Assembly (NCBI GenBank): GCA_022478985.1
Contig: JAKSZP010018526.1
Span: 1-64,000 of the forward strand
DNA length: 64,000 nucleotides
DNA from: Massospora cicadina
Lineage: Eukaryota > Entomophthoromycota > Entomophthoromycetes > Entomophthorales > Entomophthoraceae
Reading direction: 5' to 3'
Shown here: piece after piece, positions 10,397-20,499 of the stretch
How positions within the stretch are numbered: position 1 is the first letter of the stretch
How the letters are laid out: each line of letters opens with the position of its first letter
Position numbers and translations under genes: made by a program
Notes under the pieces: generated by a model
Databases searched by the model: none
Seen by the model: the letters and a program-made list of their open reading frames with translations, nothing else
Told to the model about the DNA's origin: nothing

Positions 10397-11696
10397 GAGG
10401 ATTTGGGAGGGGGCACCACCATCATAAGGTTCAATGGGTCCTCCTCCCCGTTGGGGGACAGGGAGGGGATACAGCTGAGCATGTCTGGCAAGACGTTCAG
10501 TGGGCCTTTGATGAATTCGTACTTAAAATTGGAACTCAGAGTTCTTGATACATGCGGGCCTGCCAGTGACCTAAATATTGAGGTTTAAAGTAGCAGAGCA
10601 AGGCCTTATGGTTTGTCCAAATGGTAAGTTCGTGCAGGGAGCCCTTCAGGAGATATTGTCAGTGGGTGAGCGACCACGCCACTGCTACTAGCTCCTTATT
10701 ATATATTGGCCAAGCTTTCTCAGTTGCGGTAAACTTCTAGGAGTAATAGGCCCAGGTTCTCAACTCCTTCATACTCCTGCAACAGCACCGCACCCATGGC
10801 CACTGACGAGGCATCGCAGGCTACTATGAAAGGTCAGGATGTTTCATCATGCTGCAGGACAGGGGCTGTGATGAACACCTCCTTGATACCCTCAAAGGCC
10901 TTCTGGCACTCAGGGGACCATTTGAAGAGGGTGTTCTTGTCTGTGAGGGGGTACAATGGGGCCACCAACTGAGCAAGAGTGGGGGAAAATTTCCTCAAAA
11001 AGGTGAAGGTACCAAGGAAGCTGCAAAGCTGCTTTTGAGTGGTTGGGGTAGGCCAAGAATGAATGGCCTCCATCTTACTGGGGGGACGGAATATCCATCT
11101 TTCAGGACAAGATTCCCTAGGAAGCTAACCTCATCCCTGAAGAACTCGCACTTGGAGGGCTTTGCAAATAGCCCTGCCTTATGGATGGCTGGCACAAACC
11201 GTCTCGAGGTCCCTGACATGTTGCTCAGGGGTGGGGGAATGGACCAGGATGTCGTCAATATAAGCCAATGCACAAGAGAACTGCAAATCCCCAAGCACAT
11301 TGTCAACAAGGCGTTGGAAGGTGGCTGGCGCATTTTCAAGCCAAACGGCATCACCTTGAACTGGAAAAGCCCCTGGCTAGTGTGGATAGCTGTGAGCCAC
11401 TTCTGTCCCCTCGCCACCCTCACCTGATTTAAGGTATTCACCAGGCCCAACTTCAAAAAGACATGAGACTTGGCAATGGCCTGTTCTATGCTCTTCTCTA
11501 AGGGCAAGAAGTATGGGTATGGAACGGTGATGTTGTTGAGATGTCCATAGTCGACGCAGGGGCGCAGAGACACATCTGCTTTTCTGGAAAGGACTACGTT
11601 GAGGGTGATCAGAGAAGGCGCCTTCATGAGCCACCCCTTCTCTAGCATGTCATCCAACTAACTGCTGAGAGCCCTATCTTCTTCCTCCATATAGGG
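10397..11696 (-). pseudogene. pol: Reverse transcriptase and RNase H, copy 2
   Basis: ORF 10995-11657 reads MDDMLEKGWLMKAP, VDYGHLNNITVPYPYFLPLE, SHVFLKLGLVNTLNQVRV and FQFKVMPFGLK. A frameshift follows, after which the other frame gives LQFSCALAYIDDILVHSPTP with an intact catalytic YIDD (11251-11262). ORF 10834-11073 is the thumb/connection (PTPTTQKQLCSFLGTFTFLR). RNase H follows near 10820-10400: FIVACDASSVAMGAVLLQ keeps its first aspartate, but TNHKALLYF has N where TDH is usual. Confidence 0.87.
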
Positions 11697-12338
11697 TTAG
11701 AGAGGGCAGTTGATCTTGATTATTTTGACCATCAAGTGGAACATCAAGTCATACTCAGAGTATGACGGGAGCTTGGTTGCCAGAGACATGTCAAAGATGG
11801 CCTTGTATGGGGCTAGGCAGGAGAGAAAATCCGGAGGGAGGTCAGCTAGAATGGGATCCAGTGGGGCGATGGAACCAAGGGATGTATACTGGGGAAGGGT
11901 TTTCAGCAAGGGAATCTCACCACTCAACTTGAGGTTTTTAAACAACAAGGAGTTGGTGGCAATATTGATATGAACTTGTTGGCAGCACCACCAGCCCACC
12001 CCCAATATTACAGGGTAGAGAAAGTCCTGTGCCGCTGAGAAATGGTCGGTGAATTTAAAGTCATGAATTAAGAAGTGCAATGGACGTTGGATGTGGCAGG
12101 ACATCAAGGTTCCGGATTAGGCGCCCAGTATGAAGGAAGCTTCATTCATTGCTAGGTCCAAGGACTGTGCCATGCCAAGGTTGATGAAGTTACCCACCAC
12201 TTTGGTGTCCAGCAGGGCTTGCACCGTGACCACCCCTGACTCAGAGGGAAAGAAAATTGGAAACAAGAAGTATGCTTGGTCCTCTTTATTGGGGTGAGCT
12301 AGTGAAAGGGCACCTGAGGAGGGGCTGTAACACAACAT
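11697..12338 (-). pseudogene. pol: Aspartic protease, copy 2
   Basis: ORF 12117-12338 holds the protease start with VQALLDTKVVGNFINLGMAQ: the catalytic DTGA motif has become DTKV, though the surrounding GNF is kept. ORF 11697-12107 continues with FLYPVILGVGWWCCQQ and the linker to RT (LPPDFLSCLAPYKAIFD, then INCPL). A frameshift near 12110 separates them. The spacing matches the equivalent region of copy 1. Confidence 0.8.
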
Positions 12339-12344
12339 CAGAAG

Positions 12345-13484
12345 AGACTGGTCTGGATCTGCAGGAGTGGGATGCGGCTGATCTGGGGTCTATAACACTT
12401 CCTTGTTCCACATGGTTAGATGAGGGTTATTACGCACAACCCCTCCACTCTCTTCAGGAGGATGTGGGTTCACACTGGGGGATGATCTCATCACACTGAG
12501 CAGCCTCCAAACACTGGGGGATGATCTCATCACACTGAACAGACTCTGAACACTGGGAGCCTAATGATACAGCCTCCTGATCTGGGCTGGGAGCCGTCAG
12601 TTTCATAAAGTAAGAGTTCACTTTGGGGGAAGTTATCTGAGGAAGCCTCTGAGGGGGAGCAAAGGGCAGATAGACCTGGGGGACGCTTCCCCTGGCTGCT
12701 TCCACTGGCAGGGAGGAGGTGCAGCACGGAGTGCCTCATGGGCGATGATGGGACATGTGGGGTTGTGCCAGGTCCTGGCCTCAATTGTCCAAGCCACAGA
12801 AAATGCGACCTTTAAAGATCCAGGGAGATGATCCCATGCGGTATGGTCTGCCACAGTGGGGTCCAGGGCCACGCGGAATTTGGAGACTGTATTTTTGACT
12901 GGGATGGGAACTGTTGGAGCCAGGAACACGGAGGCCTCAATCAAGGAGGAAGGTCAATGGCTACCTGTCCCAAAGTAAACAAGCGGAGGAGGCGCGCTGG
13001 TCTTGACTCAGGAGCCTGGACTGATGAGGTAATCAACACCAACAAGTGGGTGGGGTTGCCCAGTTTGGCAGCAGGGAGGAGCACTCCCCTGACCCATCGG
13101 TGGGCATTCCCATACATGGCATCAAGAAGGGCCATGTTCTACTATGCATCAGAGGGAAGTGGGGACTTCCCCCATCAGCAGTGAGGCGCACCTGGATCTC
13201 TGCCAGTACGCCCAGGAATTGATCTGCCACCTCATCAGAGAGGACAGGGGGAACCACCAACCCTGTTTCATTCACTACAGGGGTAACGCTCTGCGTTGGT
13301 GCTTTATGGGCCAGGGACCAGTTCAGCTGAGCCTGACAGCAGGCCTGGTTGAATGAGGCTGCCGCCCAGCAGGAGAAGGCCAAGTCACAAAGGGAAAGCA
13401 CGCTCAGAGTGAGGGCGTAGGCCAGCGCATTGCCCATCCCAGTGAGGAGGGCGGAGAAGGCCAAAACTAGTGGTCAGTTCATTA
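12345..13484 (-). pseudogene. gag: Gag, internal part, copy 2
   Basis: On the minus strand just inside the 5' LTR: HDIMN, a stop, then PLVLAFSALLTGMGNALAYAL, equivalent to HDIIDQPLLPAISALIF in copy 1. ORF 13033-13464 continues with an Ala/Leu-rich segment and VSDEVADQFLG-like acidic helices. ORFs 12633-12944 and 12454-12705 follow in other frames. No CCHC knuckle is visible. A 13-residue repeat (QCDEIIPQC) sits at 12473-12556. Assignment rests on position between LTR and protease and on the shared N-terminal block. Confidence 0.6.
12473..12556 (-). repeat. 39-bp tandem repeat within gag, copy 2
   Basis: CACTGGGGGATGATCTCATC begins at 12473 and again at 12512, with a third partial start at 12551. 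Period 39, in frame, giving a duplicated 13-residue stretch containing AAQCDEIIPQC on the minus strand. Confidence 0.85.
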
Positions 13485-15122
13485 TGTCATGGATATGGCT
13501 AAGGAGCAACTAGACTGGTGATCCCAGTTGGGGGGCGCGAGCACCCAGTGGAGGCCCTAGAATGCCAGAGGCATAGCGGTATGGGCGACCAATATAAGTG
13601 GGGATCTACGGGACATGTGAGGGAAGCAAACGTTCAGTAGCATACCAAAGGCCCCAAGGAAAACCAGATGGTTGTATTGGGGGCAACTGTGAGTCTTATA
13701 GGGGCACAATCCAAGGGCGGAAGAGGCCGGGAGGATGACAACTCCTCCAGGGTTTGCAGTTGCTAGCCTTCAGAATCTGAAAGGGAGGCTTATGCACCAG
13801 CGGGAGGTGGCACAGAGACCACCACGTTGTTGGAAATATGGTTAGAAGGGTAGAAACCTCATGAGAGGGGCTAGGACTGAGTTTCCCCTGAAGGGGACAC
13901 TCTAGGTCTTGCTTGTGAGCTGGACCCACAGTGGCAGGGGCAGCTATGGAAGCCAAACCCACATGCAGCGGGCCAGAGACACCTTGGGGCTGCTCCAACT
14001 GTGGAGCAGATTTGGCGGACTCAGCGCCCAAACAAATGGTAGGGACTCCATTTAACGGACGTGAGGAAATGAATGGAAAAGTGGGCTCACCCTTGGGGTG
14101 TGACGGATTATTGCATCTACAATCTGCTGCCACATGGCAGGATTAAGTGACCAGATAATCCAGTCACCGAACAACAGGAAAAGGATCTGGGTGACAGCAC
14201 GCTTCATAAATGATCTACAGAAATTTATTTAAGAAGTTGTGTTAAAGCAGATGGAGTCCGCGGCAAACTAGGTGGAATAATCGGATTTTATTTTGACAAA
14301 GGAAAAAAGAATGACCTGACAACTGCCCTTGGTGGAGTTAGTTGCCTTTTAAATGGTGCGATAGGCATGGGGTAGTATTGGGGGATCGGTTATTCAGGGA
14401 ATGGGAAGGGGATTCAGTTGTCTAGCTCAGAGGGGTGTGATAGGAAGCTTCCAATTTGGAAAAAGCTTGGAAAATTTTTGTAAATTTTTCCAACCTTTTG
14501 AGACCAAGCCAAATTGATACTGCTTATTCAGGTCCCAATGACTCAAATCGGCCTGTTTGCATGGCTGGGGTGTTCCATCTTTGTCTCAGAAGGCAGGGTC
14601 CATGGATCAGGTTCATTTTTCTTGGGCCAATCTTACAATTGGAAAGCTCATCCAATCTGAACTTCCTGGATCTGCCTTGGAATGTTGGACCTTTTGATCT
14701 GAGCCATTTGGAACAAGGTTTGCAATCTGAGCTGCGTTATTATCTAGCTTCTGAAGCTGGCCAGCCCAGACCAGCTCCCTCAGTCTTGAAAATTACCAGC
14801 CAGGCTCCAACACTGGGAATTGCAATTTTCCCACTTTTTGGCCATGGGTTGCCTAAGGAGTGGGTGGCCTCAGGGCCCTCTCTAAACCCTCTAATGTGAA
14901 CCATCTCCCTGCAGACCCCTTCTATTAATCCTACCAGGATTGAAGGGGGAAGGGGTGGAAGTGAGATGGCTTTGGGGAGAAATCCGTCACTGAGCGCTCA
15001 TCTATCACATGGGTGAGTCACCCAGCTGTGACAGAGGGTCCACGGGAGCCTTAGGACCCATTTTCGTCTGGAAAGGGTGCTGAACCCTATCCAGTTTCAA
15101 GGGCTGGTCCTCAAAACTTACA
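13485..15122 (-). repeat. 5' LTR of chromovirus copy 2
   Basis: 1,638 bases, the pair of 7190-8824. It starts TGTAAGTTTTGAGG on the minus strand and ends CATGACA. Numerous substitutions distinguish the two LTRs, so the insertion is not recent. Gag block TAMPLAF, stop, GLHWVLAPPNWD lies near its end. Confidence 0.92.
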
Positions 15123-15363
15123 GAGACTTGGCAAATATTATTGAATAATTCACCAAATTGCTCACACAAAACTAAATAAAAATATGTATTAGAGTTTTAG
15201 TAATTTAAGTAAAGTTAGGATAATCAGCTCACCAGCTACAAGGGTAATGGCAAAGCTGAAATTCCAAGTGGCTCAAGAGTAGTTTGGGCTCAGACTATAA
15301 GCTATGTCTGTGTGAGCTTATAAATAAACCTGAGCAATGCAAGGTATCTCTACTTATATAAAA

Positions 15364-15500
15364 TAAAATTAAAATCAGGCTTAGAGGTTCATATGGACCC
15401 CCTCCAATCCACCTATATCCAAATTTTCAAGACTATATGTATATTTTTGGTTGGACATTAGAAATACACAAATACATGCTTGCTTTTGTTATCCATTATA
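15364..15500 (-). repeat. Dispersed AT-rich repeat R1, terminal unit
   Basis: AAAATTAAAATCAGGCTTAG, ATGGACCCCCTCCAATCCACC and ACATGCTTGCTTTTGTTAT match units at 18530-18660, 41360-41507 (same orientation) and 31955-32090 (opposite). No coding potential. Confidence 0.65.
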
Positions 15501-15519
15501 TACAAATGTATGTTATTTT

Positions 15520-15541
15520 TGTTTGTTTGTTTGTTTGTTTC
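15520..15541 (+). repeat. GTTT microsatellite
   Basis: About five uninterrupted GTTT units. Confidence 0.9.
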
Positions 15542-15639
15542 TCCCATATGCCTTCCTATACCATTTATTTAATTGTGGTGAAAAGTTGGTGAGTTTTTGT
15601 GTACATGCCTGAGAAGATTTATAAATTTTATAAAAAAAT

Positions 15640-15935
15640 ATTTTCACAGTAAAATAAAAAGTTTTATATAAGAATTGAAAACCATATATGTTCTTAATGG
15701 TAATTGGCTATATTGTTACACCTGAGCAATTTGGTATTCAATTGATTTGATTTTTAAATGGTTTTATTAAGTGGTTAGTGGACACTTGGCTAATTAGCAA
15801 TTAATCTAAATCAAAAGGAATCAAAAACCCAATTGATTTTACAAATACCTCCTCTAGCTTAGTAGGCTCAGCCTTTGGCCCCAATTTTTTATAAGGGTTA
15901 GTTGTTTAAATCCTGGAGCATTTATTTTTATTTAT
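15640..15935 (+). repeat. R1 repeat with tRNA-like head
   Basis: Matches 31660-31960 (same strand) and 18660-18990 (opposite strand). It contains an A-box TAGCTTAGTAGG (15855-15866) that fits the pol III consensus TRGCNNAGYNGG exactly and a B-box-like TGTTTAAATCC (15903-15913) 36 bases later, spaced as in a tRNA. The B-box differs from GGTTCGANTCC mainly where CG has become TA, as expected from CpG decay. Confidence 0.5.
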
Positions 15936-16599
15936 TTTCTTTTTTATCACTTTTACTATTTATATAGTTAAAATTGATATTGTAAGTGTAAGTAAAACTA
16001 AAAATGATGAGCCAACGTAGTTATCAAATTTAGTAGCATTACTATATATTTGCATTTACTATAGTTTTGCTTTGCTTTGGACAATAAAAAGTACATTCTA
16101 TATTTTTGAGTAGTTTTCAATAGAATTTAATTAATTACTTATACCTTAAATATATTAGCTAAGCTTATATATATTATATATTTTAAATTTATTTGATGTG
16201 GGCCAACCTGGGGATGATATTACACCAATTAATGGGGTGATCAAATCAATGGGAAAGGAGAATAACCTAAAAGCATCCTTGCAAAGCACTCTGATAGGCC
16301 AGGAGCTCCATGGATTGCCTTGCTTTTCACTATATCAGTTTGAGGTATTGGTAAGCAACACCAACATAATTATAATTATCCCCTACCCAAAAAAAGATGT
16401 TAGCTATACTATTTATTAACCATTTATTTTTTAGAATAACTACTTTATTTTGATTTTTCTTATTATAACTTTTAATACTTGTTTAAGTTGTTTCCTCTAA
16501 TTTATGAGTTATCTGTCTCAAGTTAGGTTAAATTTGGTTAAGTAGTTTAAAAAATGATATGTCACATATATACTCATAATGTTTTTTAAATATAGAGTT

Positions 16600-17060
16600 G
16601 TTTTGATTAGCAGTTTGTGTTATTTGATTGATCTGATAGGTCTAATTTTAATTGGCTGAGTGGTAGATGCTTTTTAGTCAATTTGATAGATCCAATAGTT
16701 TTAGTTAAGTAGTTGGGGAAATAATGTTGATTTAATATTTAAATTAGATTTAGTCAAATGCTGTTAAATTCTGGTTAAACTGATAAAGCTTAATTTTATT
16801 TGGTCAAGGTTTTGGTGAAATTTGGTTGTTTCTTACATTCAATTGGCTTTAGCCAAGTGGTTGATAGGTTTTAGTTAATTTTAATAGATTCTTTGGCTTT
16901 GTCAAGTAGTTTGATGGTATTAGAGTAATTTATTAAATCTATTTAGTTTCGACTAAGTGATTAGTGCTTTTTGATTGATTTGACAGGTTCAGTTGTATCA
17001 GGTAAGTGGTTGGTAATTGATCAGTTTGATATGTTTAATGATAATGAGTAAGCAATTTTG
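16600..17060 (+). repeat. Degenerate minisatellite, unit about 50 bp
   Basis: GATAGGTCTAAT (16635 region) and GATAGATCCAAT recur 50 bases apart, and similar units follow at 49-51-bp spacing to 17060. Theme: TTTGATAGGTTYAATNG, TTTTGGCTGAGTGGTTGG. The second half matches the tRNA A-box consensus. 16198-16419 is open for 73 codons but has no recognisable feature. Confidence 0.65.
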
Positions 17061-17389
17061 TGTAATCTAAAATTTAGAACCTAAATTGATCAAAACAAAT
17101 TGACTAATAATAAATAAACCTGAAAAATTTTGGGTAACTCCACTAGTATATATATATAATTATTATACTAATATGTCATATCATAAATATTTTGCACACA
17201 TATTCAATACATTTGGTAATAATAATTTTGAGTTTTTAATTGTCTTGCATCAGAAAATTGTATCAAATTCATTATGGCTTATGGTTTTAATAACCAATAT
17301 TTGAGTTAACATGATTTGGTTTTAGTAAAAGGCAGGCCCATATTATGATTCAAACTGAGTTTCTTTGGTTTGTGTCACTCTTTAGACAA

Positions 17390-19165
17390 GCTGGTAACAT
17401 AATTAAAGTAAATTATATATATTATATATTTACATACTTTGTATGATTGTATGTTTTGTTATAAGTATGCATGCCTTACTTTTCTTGCAGTTGTACATGA
17501 GAATTTTTTAAAGTAATTATTTAGCAAAGAAATTTTTACTTTTTAATACAACTTTTTTATTTGATTTGTGTTTTTACTTTATATTTTTTACCCTATAATT
17601 TTTATCTTTTATATTATTTTTTCTCTTTAAGAAAAGCAAGTTTTTCTGAAAATTATTTTTTTATTTTTATTTCTACTTTTTAGTCATACTTTAATTAAAT
17701 TAGTATACATTGCATAAGTTAGATTAGTAGTTTTAATTTGGTTTTCAAAATTGATATTATCTATTGCAATTTCAAATGTTTTTATAAAATATTAAAAGGG
17801 TGGTTAGCTGAGCGGGAAAACTGCTTCCACCCCTAATGCATGTTTTGAGTTCTAAACCTGTACTGGCTATAAAATTTCTTGGTGTGGTATATTTGTCCCA
17901 TGGTTGACCCACCTTGAATAAAAAATTTATAAAATATTAAACAACTTTATATTCAAAGTTTACTGTACAGAATAATTAAATAGTGAAGTTTTTAATTATT
18001 GGAATACAATTGTAAATTTTAAAGCTTTTTTTCAAATACATACATTCTTAAGGTTTCAGTTGTTGATAAAGTTAAATTTGATTTTAGCCAATTGGGTAGT
18101 GTGTTTGGTATTTGATAAGCCTATTTGGGCTCTAGCAGACTTTTTGGTGGTATATTAATTAGTTTGATAAGTTTATTTTTTGATTTATGATTGATTTGAT
18201 AAACTTTATTACTTCTATAAATTTATAGTGCCCATCTACCATTATAAAAGCTAACAAGATGACCTAAACACTGCTTTGGAAAAACATTTTTGAACTTTTA
18301 AATTAACTAACAACCAAAAACCACCAACAACTTACCAAAACTAATTAACTTATTAAATCAACCAACTAAAAGCTGCTTATTAAAACTATCAAGCTTACTA
18401 ATTAACCCAAACCTACCAACCACTTGGCAAAACTATTGAATCACTTTCAAACTGCTCAACCATAACGATATACCAAATACATGAAATTAATAGCATTTTC
18501 AATTAATATATTAAAAGTTTTATATTTTATTATAAAATTAAAATTCTAGCTTTTGTGATTTATATGTACCCCCTTCCATCTACCTATATTTAAATTTCCA
18601 AGACTCTACATGCTGTAATTTTGGCTGAGCATCATGAATACATATAAATAAACACTTGCTTTTATTATTATAGATAAAAGTGAATGCACCAGGATTTGAA
18701 CAATCAATTTTTTCTAAATTTAAGTTTAGAGTCAAAAGCTGAGCTGGTTACACTAGATTTTTTTTAAAAACTCCATACTTTATTACAAGTTGATTAAACT
18801 AGAGGAGGTGTTTGTATAATCAATTGGTTTTTAATTCAGTTTTAGATTTAAGATTAATTGCTAATTAGCTAAATGGCCACTAACCACTTAACAAAGCTAA
18901 TTTAAAATACTAAATCAACTGAATATCTAACTGCTCAGCCATAACTATATTAACTACCATCAAAAAGAGTTATGATTTTTACTTAAATCATATAGAAGTT
19001 TTTTTAACATATAAATTTATTTTTTAATGGATTTTATAAAGCTATGGGAGATACATAAGCGTGTCAAATTTAAAACCTCTAGCTAGTTTAGAAGGTAGTT
19101 AAAAATCTTTTGCAAGATCTGAACCTCCTCCATTGTGAGTTAAAAGCAATTAATAAAATTCTACT
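17390..19165 (+). repeat. Left arm of a long inverted repeat
   Basis: Mirror image of 31495-33045: TTGCAGTTGTACATGAGAA, the poly-T-rich stretch, ACTGTACAGAATAATTAAAT, the CCATCTACCATTATAAAAGC block, minus-oriented 50-bp units, the R1 terminal unit and the R1 tRNA-like head all occur in the opposite strand and reversed order on the right. The left arm is longer by the SINE at 17797. Between the arms lie the LINE and the methyltransferase pseudogene. Confidence 0.7.
17797..17925 (+). repeat. Short tRNA-derived SINE, copy 2, with target duplication
   Basis: 129 bp flanked by perfect 16-bp repeats TTTATAAAATATTAAA (17781-17796 and 17926-17941). The head has an exact pol III A-box TAGCTGAGCGGG (17805-17816) and a B-box-like AGTTCTAAACC (17848-17858); the tail is GTGGTATATTTGTCCC, then GACCCACCTTGAATAAAAA. 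The inverted-repeat partner at 32683-32700 carries the uninterrupted target, confirming insertion. Confidence 0.9.
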
Positions 19166-19437
19166 ATAGTTAACCACCATATTTTTTTATAAAACTCCAT
19201 TTTTTGCTTAAAATAAATTTAAGGTCAAGTAAGAGGGGAGGGCGGAATACAGGCGATTTGGCCAGGGTAAAAAGGGACAGGGGTTTGGGCTGCTAGAGCT
19301 CAAGCACCTCTGACCATTGCTGATCAGCAATCACCATCACTAGCCACGGTTCTAGCATCAGTAGGCATTCAGGCAATTTGATTCTCAGTCAAATTAGTTG
19401 CCTCATTGCGTGTGATGAGCAATCAGGTGGGGAAAGC

Positions 19438-19860
19438 CTAATGTGTGGCTTTACAACACTCAGGGATTAGGCGCAAAAATTTTGAGATCCAATGGAGCTG
19501 ATTGGAAATAAACCAAATGGTCTTCAATACCAAACCTCTGTGGTGGGGGCGTTCATTGCTTAAAACCTTGGTGACGAGCGCACAGTAATTTACTATACAC
19601 AATAATGGTAAATGAAGGCTCATAGTTGGATTGGAGCCATTCTCAGGGGTTTCATAAAGAAAAGGTCCTGCAATGGATGTATTCCCAGCTGCAATTGTTT
19701 GCCTGATAGGATGTAACGCATTGTAGACCAGTATTTTTTGAACATGGCACATTCATAATAATGGTGTGCTATGTCTGCTTCCAGTTCAGCGCATATGGGG
19801 CATTCTTTGTGCTTGTAGTCTGGCCCACTGTGCTTGCCCAATTTGAATGCCTAATTTTAG
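19438..19860 (-). pseudogene. LINE ORF2 C-terminal domain with zinc motif
   Basis: Minus-strand ORF 19620-19841 reads KHKECPICAELEADIAHHYYECAMF: C-x2-C, then HH and C, the cysteine/histidine motif found at the end of many LINE ORF2 proteins. A frameshift leads to 19438-19752 (HVQKILVYNALHPIRQT). The remaining DNA to 19215 shows no coding signal and is probably the 3' untranslated region. Confidence 0.65.
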
Positions 19861-20499
19861 GATACGCCAGGTTACTGAAAGCTGTTTGGCCATTACCAAG
19901 AGGGAGTTTAGGCCCAAAATCAACTCCTTTGTCAGTTAGTTGGTGTCATGGCCTTCAGTAGTCTAGTCATTTAGGACTCATGGACAAGTGGGTGGATTGC
20001 ACCCCAGTTTTGGGAGTGGGTCCTATATTCCATTAGCATTGATTTGTACCTCATTTGATTAATTTGGTTGCATATTTGTCAGCAATTTGGTTATGCTCCT
20101 CCCAACTTGTTGCAGAAATCATTGCGGAATTACATGTTTTGACATCCCTTTAATTTTTAGTCAGAATCTCAGTCTGATTGCTCAAATGACCATCCACCCT
20201 GGCACACGGCCCAATTGCACAGTTGCCAGTAGTGTGGGGTACCTTTTCAGGAGGTTATCCGTGGGTGGTGCACCATCCATTCACATATTGAGCGGGGAGA
20301 GACCAGCTCTTGGAGGCCTTGGGCTTTTGCCCAGTTCACGCCCAATGCTAGGGTCAGGCAGCACATGTGCATCTGTGTTAGCTTCAGAAATAACTTCCCC
20401 ATATGTGTCAGGTGTGAGATTTAAAGTCCAGGAGGCCCTTGCCTCCTTCATTCTTTGGTTTTGACAGGGCTTCCAGTGGTATCAGCGCCGCCTTCGCCT

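Larger units (their letters stand above)
7190..15122 (-). mobile_element. Ty3/Gypsy chromovirus copy 2, complete with both LTRs
   Basis: Minus-strand element with 1.64-kb LTRs at 13485-15122 (5') and 7190-8824 (3'), each TG...CA. Internal order on the minus strand: gag, protease, RT, RNase H, integrase, chromodomain. Flanks GAGAA (7185-7189) and GAGAC (15123-15127) make a near-perfect 5-bp target duplication. GC content is visibly higher than its surroundings. RT keeps YIDD and integrase keeps D, D and E, so it is the least damaged of the three, although frameshifts and stops still inactivate it. Confidence 0.93.

Noticed and set aside
10849..11427. 192-codon plus-strand ORF inside chromovirus 2
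   Set aside because: It is the antisense of the RT gene, whose motifs (MPFGLK, YIDD) read on the minus strand.
13696..14133. 145-codon minus-strand ORF inside the 5' LTR of chromovirus 2, as an independent gene
   Set aside because: It overlaps the LTR region where the Gag/Pol-tail frames run, and the equivalent in the 3' LTR (7478-7666) is only partly kept. It may be part of those frames, but I cannot support a separate gene.
15845..15935. Functional tRNA gene
   Set aside because: A- and B-boxes fit, but acceptor and anticodon stems do not pair well and the unit recurs inside longer repeats.
20087..20464. 125-codon plus-strand ORF as a host gene
   Set aside because: Antisense to the LINE ORF2; no independent signal.
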